NCBI GenBank assembly: GCA_027922465.2
Contig: BQMF02000748.1
Location: forward strand, 62,001 to 126,000
Reading direction: 5' to 3'
Origin: Turritopsis dohrnii
Lineage: Eukaryota; Cnidaria; Hydrozoa; Anthoathecata; Oceaniidae
Length of the DNA stretch: 64,000 bases
Each line of letters begins with the position of its first letter. Position 1 is the first letter of the stretch. Shown piece after piece: positions 57,630 to 64,000 of the stretch. The translations under genes and the position numbers were made by a program. The notes beneath the pieces were generated by a model. It worked only from the letters and a program-made list of their open reading frames with translations. It did not search any database and had not been told where the DNA came from.

Positions 57630-57852
57630 CCAGAAAAACACGGACGATCGTAAAGTATTTCTTGCTTACGCAGAAATCCAAAAACAAAGACGATCGTAAA
57701 GTATTTCTTGCTTACGCAGAAATCCAAAAAAAAAAACTATTAAAAACAAAGACGATCGTAAAGGCTTTCTTGCTTACGCAGAAATCCAAAAAAAAAACTA
57801 AGAAAAACAAAGACGATCGTAAAGGCTTTCTTGCTTACGCAGAAATCCAATA
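57630..57852 (-). repeat. 50-bp-type tandem repeat, four copies (right arm)
   Basis: Inverse complement of the array at 4970-5219: GCTTACGCAGAAATCC recurs four times with spacing of about 48-61 bp. The two copies nearest unit D carry the diverged AAAGTATTTCTTGC form, as does the copy nearest the unit in the left arm, so order is conserved. Confidence 0.9.
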
Positions 57853-58611
57853 ATGATCCTATAATCATTCATGAAATATAACATTTTCTTCATATTCTTT
57901 TCTTAGAAGAAGAAATGTCGTTGTTTTTTCCTGAAAAAACAAAGATAATTCGTCATCAAGTAGTTGTCTCAGATTTAATTTAGAAAAAGAAAGTAAGCCC
58001 GTTGATGAGTTTGTTTTTATTCTGATATTTCATTGAGACATTACAATAGGAAAAAACTATTCATATTAAAGGAGTTCAAATTTGCATTAAGCGGGAAATA
58101 CACTATGAGATTTTGACACATGAGTTTCGAAACCTCACCAGTCTTTACTCATTGATGCATGAAAAAATCGCATACATTCAGTGTATACACATACGTGTTT
58201 TTATTATGAGTTTAGTTTCATATTGAGCTGTAAACATGGCTAATGACTCGGACACGAAAACATTGTAGCTGTAATTATTTTAACAGTTTGCTCAGAGCCG
58301 GAGCGAATTAAATGAAAACATTAGGTGAAACTTTGGCTTCAACGGAAATTGGAGTTTGATAAATCATGTGAGAAGTGAACTTGAAGTGAATATTTATAAA
58401 TATTAATATAAATATTTATTAATATATTTATATTAATAAATAAGAAAATTTTATTATGTCGTAAATACCCAAATTACATGTATTTATCCATCCTTCTATA
58501 CGAATAAAATATTTTTATATATTCACCAGAATAGTGTTCATCTTTTGAGTAAGTAGTTTTTTTTAGAACCACCAGGTCACTAGTATTTTACGCGAATGCT
58601 CGAACGTGTTA
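57853..58611. other. no gene seen
   Basis: AT-rich; a 50-bp AT palindrome (TATTTATAAATATTAATATA and following) lies at about 58390-58440. Confidence 0.4.
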
Positions 58612-58612
58612 T

Positions 58613-58684
<72 letters not shown>
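58612..58684. repeat. (TTG)n microsatellite, about 24 units
   Basis: Uninterrupted GTT/TTG trinucleotide run. Confidence 0.98.
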
Positions 58685-58803
58685 TCATCTCCAAAAATAT
58701 TTTTGGTTCTTCTTACAAGAAGTTATAAAGTAGTGTATGTGCTGTGTACAAAATAAACCATAGTCTAACTGACTAGATAGTAAGTAATAATAATATTAGA
58801 TAA

Positions 58804-59085
58804 TTAATTTGTTAACATTCGTGGTTTCTTTTCCTGTTTTCGGTTTTTTGTTATTTGTGGGGGTTTCAAAGACTCCAGGAGATGTTTTTGATGCCACAAC
58901 TTTTCCTCAACAGAATGCACCTGGTTTTCATTAAGTGCTGTTGTTGTTGAAAATATCAGGCCGTATTTTGCAAAAGGTTGACTATCCATTACAATTTTCT
59001 GGACACAAAAGTCATTCAAATGTAAAGTGTCATACCACAATTGAATAAAGTCTAAATATGTACCTAACAACTTACATTATGAACA
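58804..59085 (-). CDS. probable last exon of an unidentified gene
   Basis: Minus-strand open frame with protein-like composition ending in a stop at 58804: GTYLDFIQLWYDTLHLNDFC, QPFAKYGLIFSTTTALNENQ, VEEKLWHQKHLLESLKPPQI, then a Lys-rich tail. A splice acceptor (GTAAGTTGTTAG) precedes it, and an in-frame stop upstream rules out a longer single exon. No family is recognised and no upstream exon was found within 1 kb. It could be a relic. Confidence 0.35.
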
Positions 59086-60177
59086 ACAAAACCAGTATAC
59101 TCTATACAGCCTAGCACCACACTTGTGTCTTTTGTCCCTGTCTTCCGACGACACGGTGAATTTTTTTCTGTGCTCGTTGAATTGGTGTGAATTTCGATAG
59201 TAATTCGGTTCAGCCAGAAAACAAAATGCACTAAGGTTTTGTTACGATCTTGAAATTTTTAAATGTCCCCCAATTTGGTGATGGGTACCCAATCGCGGTA
59301 CAACCTTGTCGCTCGAAGAGGAGATTCGCCCGTTTTGGCTAATGTGCCGTACTGATAGGTACAACTAAGCTCAATTTCCTCCTCAGCTCGAACATCAAGA
59401 GTGTTTGTCTGCCGCATCACTTATATTTGATGTTTCTCTAACTGTTTAGATTAATGAATATTCAAATGTATATTGTCCCCTCCTCAAATATAACTTATCA
59501 TTTGTCATTTGTTTGTGATCAGTTTTTAACCTTTACTGGCAATGTCCCTTATTACAGCAATCACCAAAGTAACTGGAATTTCAAAACACTGACTATACAA
59601 CACAAAATTCTAGTTATAAGTACCGATTTTGGCAAGTTTAGATCAGGATCATCTACTTTTTATGACTTGCGATGTAGGAATTTTATTGATAATTCGAAGC
59701 TTTTATCATCTCTGTAGGGGAACACACAGTTTTTTCACGTTTTAATGATTAGTACAGTCAATTCCTCACCGTCGTATAGGACGCTTTATATTTGAACTAA
59801 TTGTCAGTCTTAATAACTTTAAGTGATTTCATAACTTCTGAGGTATGATAAATCATTGAGGTTGTTTTGCTTATTATTTGCAATATCTGTCTCAATATTT
59901 GGAGATAAACTTGTGGTTTGCAGAAAAAATTTTTCATTTTGATCTGTGATAACATCTGAGCCAAATTACCCAAATATTTTCAGCTTTGCCTGTAGGTGTT
60001 TCTTACATGATGTCATCATCCCAAGTCGATCAAGAATTCTTCATTTGTCTGTGGGTTGATAAAAGGAAAGTTGACATCTTATCGCTCCAAATAAAATTAA
60101 CAAAATTTTCATCAAAATCATTCTTTGGCTGCCTTTTTTCGTGCGTATGTGCAAAAGGGATTGAATGTTTCTTAAAT
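59086..60177. repeat. mostly empty; holds an orphan Helitron-unit segment
   Basis: 59360-59460 (plus) resembles part of the Helitron-like units: CTCAATTTCCTCCTCAGCTC versus CTCAGTTTCCTCTCCAGCTC at about 5758, followed by TTGATGTTTCTCTA. The 81-87-codon plus frames at 59454 and 59986 have no domain signature. Confidence 0.4.
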
Positions 60178-60300
60178 ACCGTAAATCCTCTAATAAACAA
60201 CCTGGGCGTTTATTTAATTTTTCGAGTTTAAGAAGGGGCGTTAATTAGAGGGAGGCGTGTAAAAGAGGGGGCGTTTATTTAAAGAATTTAATTTTGTGTT
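60178..60300 (+). repeat. TAAACGCC/GGCGTTTATT word array, copy 3
   Basis: ACCGTAAATCCTCTAATAAA then GGGCGTTTATTTAA, GGGGCGTTAATTAGAGGGAG words; related to 46425 and 50170. Confidence 0.7.
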
Positions 60301-60600
60301 TTTTTTTGAACCACAACTTTACAAAATATCAACTAAATCGTGTCTCATCTGAGAATGGAATAGAATAAGGGTTACGTTTCTCTCTCCCTTGTGGGACGTT
60401 TCTTAAGAATCGGCAATGTTGTTTTGGTTCGAGGGAGAGAATGGAATGTTATTTTGCTTTTTTTGCTTGTTCGAATTCGAATATTCAAATGTTAGATGCT
60501 TTTCCAATGAACCCCCCACTTAGGGGGTGGGCGTTTATTTTTTTTATTTTTTTTTTTTTAGTTATTGTTATTGTTATTGTTATTGTTAAGTTATAAAGTA

Positions 60601-60694
60601 ATGAAATCAGTGGAACAAAGAATCACATGAAAAAGAGGTTAGATATGAAACTTAGTCACAGTTCAGAGTTTAAAATGAAATTCGGGAAAGGTCT
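60601..60694. repeat. half of the 232-bp MITE
   Basis: Ends GAAATTCGGGAAAGGTCT and contains GATATGAAACTTAGTCACAG, the complement of 51400-51420. Cut off at its left side. Confidence 0.7.
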
Positions 60695-60705
60695 ATTTGT
60701 AATAC

Positions 60706-61790
60706 ATGAACGATTATCCACAAATTATCCGGAACCAGCTGAAGAAAACCATAAATTTTGCTAAATCAACATTCCTGAAAAATGCGCTCTCATCTAAAAG
60801 ACCAAAAGAAATCTGGGATACAATAAACCGAATACTACATCCGAACACAGCAATGATTAGAGAAAATCCCAATCAATTAAACAGATATTTTAACACCAAT
60901 GCCACAAGACTCCTCAACTGTAATACTACCCCTAAAAATGAACTGCAAAATCTCATTGATGGACTCCAAGATCATGAAAAGATGTTCGATTTGCGACCTA
61001 CTACCTACGCAGAAGTGTACAAAGCAATTACTAACCTTCGTAACGACTGCTCCACCGGAAGCGACAACCTCCCAGCTAAGTACGTGAAATCATCTGTTGA
61101 GTTCATAGCAAGTCCCATCTGCCATATTATTAACTCATGCATCAATCATCAATTGTTTCCACACCAGTGGAAGACGTCTCGAATAAGTCCTGTACCAAAG
61201 GTAGACAACCCCTCCACCCTTAGCGACTATCGTCAAATATCGATCTTGCCGATTTTATCGAAGGTCTATGAACGAGTTATCCTAAACCAGCTTCTCGACC
61301 ATCACTACACTACTCAAATTTAAAGATGATCTTCTGAAGGCTATAAACAGAAGCGAAGTCACATTATCGATAATGGCGGATTATTCAAAAACCTTTGATA
61401 CAGTTGATTATAAGACATTTTTAAAAAAGCTTCCTAAATTCCACATTGGCAAGAGTACACTGTATACATTTCTGAGTTCAGACCAAAAACAATTTGTGTT
61501 AATCAATGATCAACGATCTGAGCGTCTAGATATCACACATGGTGTACCACAAGGGAGCGCATTAGCCCAATCTTATTCAATATTTACGTAGCAAATATAC
61601 AAGATCTTTCATCATGTTCTTGTCTCCAGTATGCAGATGATACTAGCCTACTTTATCAATGCCACCCACATCGACTGCCTGAGTGCACCGAAAAGGTGAA
61701 TGCTGAGCTCAGAAACCTAATTAAATGGTCATCAAACAACAACCTTATACTCAACTCAACCAAAACTAAAACAATCCTATTTTTCACTGT
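60706..61790 (+). pseudogene. LINE reverse transcriptase fragment (CR1/L2/jockey group)
   Basis: Three pieces in shifting frames. 60706-61323: IWDTINRILHP, then FDLRPTTYAEVYKAITNLRN, STGSDNLPAKYVK, and WKTSRISPVPKVDNPSTLSD-YRQISILP, the fingers and palm start. 61373-61591: SKTFDTVDYKTFLKKL (first catalytic Asp) and HGVPQGSALA. About 61600-61790: LQYADDTSLLYQ (YADD box) and NLIKWSSNNNLILNSTKTK. The endonuclease and 3' end are missing. It is non-functional; the RT motifs match LINEs of the CR1/L2/jockey superfamily, without closer placement. Confidence 0.85.
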
Positions 61791-61925
61791 TTTGCGGATT
61801 TTCGATTATAATTGTGAGAACTTATATGACGAATTACATTGAGATAAATACGTGAAACAGAAGCCAGAAGCCAGCTAGAAGTTAGACATAAACTGTATTA
61901 TATTTGTTATGTTAACTAGAAACTA
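61791..61925. other. junction between LINE and Penelope-like element
   Basis: Includes AGCCAGAAGCCAGCTAGAAG, presumably the 3' UTR of the minus-strand Penelope-like element. Confidence 0.4.
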
Positions 61926-63963
61926 TCAGTCATCGTGAATTTGGGAGACATCATAGTAAGTTTCAGTAGTAATCTCCGTTCTGTCAGTGTGTGACTTGTC
62001 TAAGAAAGTTTTTATGCAACGGTCAATGAAAGAAATAGGATAACTATTCTTTTTGAATATGTCCTTAATTTTACAAAGTTCTAAGTGAAAATTGGAGTAG
62101 TTGGAGCATAAGCGAAAACATCTATGAATAATAGTGTAAATCATGCCAAACTTAAAGGGCATGGGAATGAAACTATCAAAGTGAGTGTAAACACCGCTAA
62201 AAGTAGTTTTACGAAAAACTGAAGTGCTGAATTTGTCAATGTTGCGAAAAATTTCAACATCTAAAAATGACATTTTGTTGTCAGACTCTGATTCAAAGGT
62301 AAAATTAATATTGGTATGACAAGTATTAAGATAATCACGAAAATCTGTTAAATGATCAGGAGATCTAAAAAGCACAAAGATATCATCCACATAACGTCGA
62401 TAATAAACAGGTTTAAATTCAGATGGGCAATTATCAAGCCAAGCCTTTTCATGGTGAGCTAGAAAAGCATTAGCCAGAGTTGGACCTAAAGGTGATCCCA
62501 TGGCAACACCATCTTTTTGTTGGTAAAATCTATTATCAAATAAAAAAATACGATTCTTTAGTGGCAAGAGATAATAAATTTTTAAACTCACTTTTTGTGA
62601 GGCCACTAACGTTATCAGTACTTTTAAATAAATTGTCAGTGCAAATATCAATTGTTTCATCTAAAGGGACATAAGTAAATAAACTATCAACATCTAAGCT
62701 GCCCATAAATAACTGAGCATCCTGATCAACAATTTCAGAAGCGAAGCTAAATGAATCCTTAACAGTGTATTCATTGTTAGTAATCTCAGATAATAAAGGA
62801 ACTAAAAACTTGGCTAGTTTATAAGTAGGAGTGCCTATAGCAGACAAAATAGGGCGGAAAGGTGGGCAACCGTTGACTGCTGTCTTGTGTATCTTACAAA
62901 GTCCGTATAAAATTCCAGGTCTGCTCCCAACAGGGCATAACTTATTGTAGACACTTTGAGAAATGCTACCTTTCTTAAGAAGAGAAAGATAGATATTTCG
63001 TAATCTCTTTTCCTGGTTAATGATAAAGTTCAATTCCTTACCCGATTCAACCGCAATGGGTTTAAATTTGGTAAGGTTTTGAATCAGACCATTAACTCTT
63101 TCCAAATATACACTCATGTCAATAACCACAACAAAATTTCCTTTATCGCTTCTTGTTGATAACTTATGTAGGGTTTCGAGTTCCTCCTCAGTAAGATTCT
63201 TAGGCACTGCGTTCTTGTTATAGTTACGGAAAGAAGACAAGGCAGTGTCCTTAATCTGGGTTTTAATAAAATCTAAATCTTCAGAGGAGGAGAGACCTAA
63301 ACTCTTAATATCACGGTAAAGGAGTTCATAATTAACTAAATAATCACCGTGATTAAGTTTTTTGGGTGGTAAAGAAAAATTTAAGCCTTTAACAAGAAGT
63401 GACTTCTCAATATTAGAGAGGTTGTAACTAGAAAAATTAAAAATGACTTTGTCAGGGTGGTTTAGTTCAGTCTGATCTCTAGCCAATTCAAAGAGTTTGC
63501 GTTCCTGAACTTCGTTGTGATGTGCGAGTTTTCTATCATTGGATCCCAAAAACAAGGATGATACGTGTGTGAAGTCAATAAACAATAATTTACTGTGAAG
63601 ATGACTCTGGATACGATTAAATTCAATTTGACACTGGCGAATATGTGACCTTTTATATGCGATTAATTCCTCTTGTAACAGTCTTTTCTGACACAATTTA
63701 TAAGCAGTGGAATTTTGGAGTCTACGATTAGCCAACTTAAATTTGAGGAAGTTCGGTACTAGTTCATTTCTTTCACAATATTCCAAGAAGTCGAGGTCAA
63801 GTTTAGCTTTACGAAAACGAAAATCTAGTTTCTCAAACTTACGTAATAATCGGACTGCATCTAGATCATACCTTTCACGAATAGATACTATAATCGACTT
63901 GTGAGATGGAAATCGTAGCCGAACCAGAAATAACAGGACATAAACAGCGACTCGGAACAGCAT
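61926..63963 (-). pseudogene. Penelope-like element RT, one frameshift from intact
   Basis: Frame 63963-62536 has a long N-terminal region, the PLE 'DKG' motif (TRSDKGNFVVVID), GILYGLCKIHK, RPILSAIGTPTYKLAKFL and SLDVDSLFTYVPLDETI (first catalytic Asp). The next frame (62660-61926) continues FDNRFYQQKDGVAMGSPLGP, TLANAFLAHHE, the YVDDIFVLF box and KMSFLDVEIFRN. The two join at a T7 tract near 62550 where removal of one T would restore the frame. The ORF ends HDD-stop without a C-terminal GIY-YIG endonuclease. The start at 63963 is close to the window end, so the true N-terminus and any N-terminal GIY-YIG domain may lie outside. Confidence 0.88.
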
Positions 63964-64000
63964 ATTGAAGAAGTAATTTCAGATAATTCACGACATAGAC

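Noticed and set aside
1..64000. tRNA, rRNA, snRNA or spliced-leader genes
   Set aside because: None recognised on either strand by reading; a covariance-model search would be needed to exclude small RNAs.

Overview
The window is AT-rich eukaryotic DNA from an invertebrate animal. Spliceosomal introns (GT...AG, several under 100 bp), a gene with a signal-peptide/GPI layout, a beta-helix membrane protein of a type I associate with early-branching animals, and a transposon mix of DIRS, Penelope, Helitron, PIF/Harbinger, pogo/Tigger and CR1/L2-like LINEs all fit a cnidarian, perhaps a hydrozoan. That placement is inference; no rRNA or marker gene is present.

Host genes are few. A five-exon D-2-hydroxyacid dehydrogenase (2780-4589, minus) can be assembled end to end with matching exon phases. 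A small cysteine-rich, probably GPI-anchored protein lies at 33009-33731 (plus). A chain of five phase-compatible small exons at 34635-36200 (plus) marks a gene I do not recognise. A large beta-helix plus multi-pass membrane protein runs from 43054 to 39297 (minus) and carries one in-frame TAA. A probable last exon of an unknown gene is at 58804-59085 (minus).

The rest is mostly mobile DNA. 465-1758: pogo/Tigger remains with an antisense HIRAN-like ORF. 4970-18420: a 50-bp tandem array, a non-autonomous Helitron-like unit, then a decayed autonomous Helitron whose first ORF carries a perfect 2A ribosome-skipping motif; it is broken by a LINE (8178-9150) and a 4.3-kb block of nested MITEs (12.66-16.99 kb). 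20586-20830 and 29294-29958: PIF/Harbinger remnants. 22745-27037: a DIRS element (gag, RT-RNase H, tyrosine recombinase) with about 90-bp inverted termini, embedded between palindromic sequences. 43160-45256: tandem copies of a 1-kb repeat. 46-51.6 kb: scattered MITEs. 52291-57852: four tandem Helitron-like units plus the 50-bp array, in inverted orientation to the left arm. 60.7-64 kb: a LINE RT fragment and a nearly intact Penelope-like element.

The most interesting signal is the Helitron system. The units in both arms share a promoter-like 5' module with the autonomous copy, and each ends in the same short inverted motif followed by a small hairpin whose stem varies between copies with pairing kept. 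Together with the 2A leader and a protease-like domain, this suggests one autonomous element and its tandem non-autonomous derivatives.
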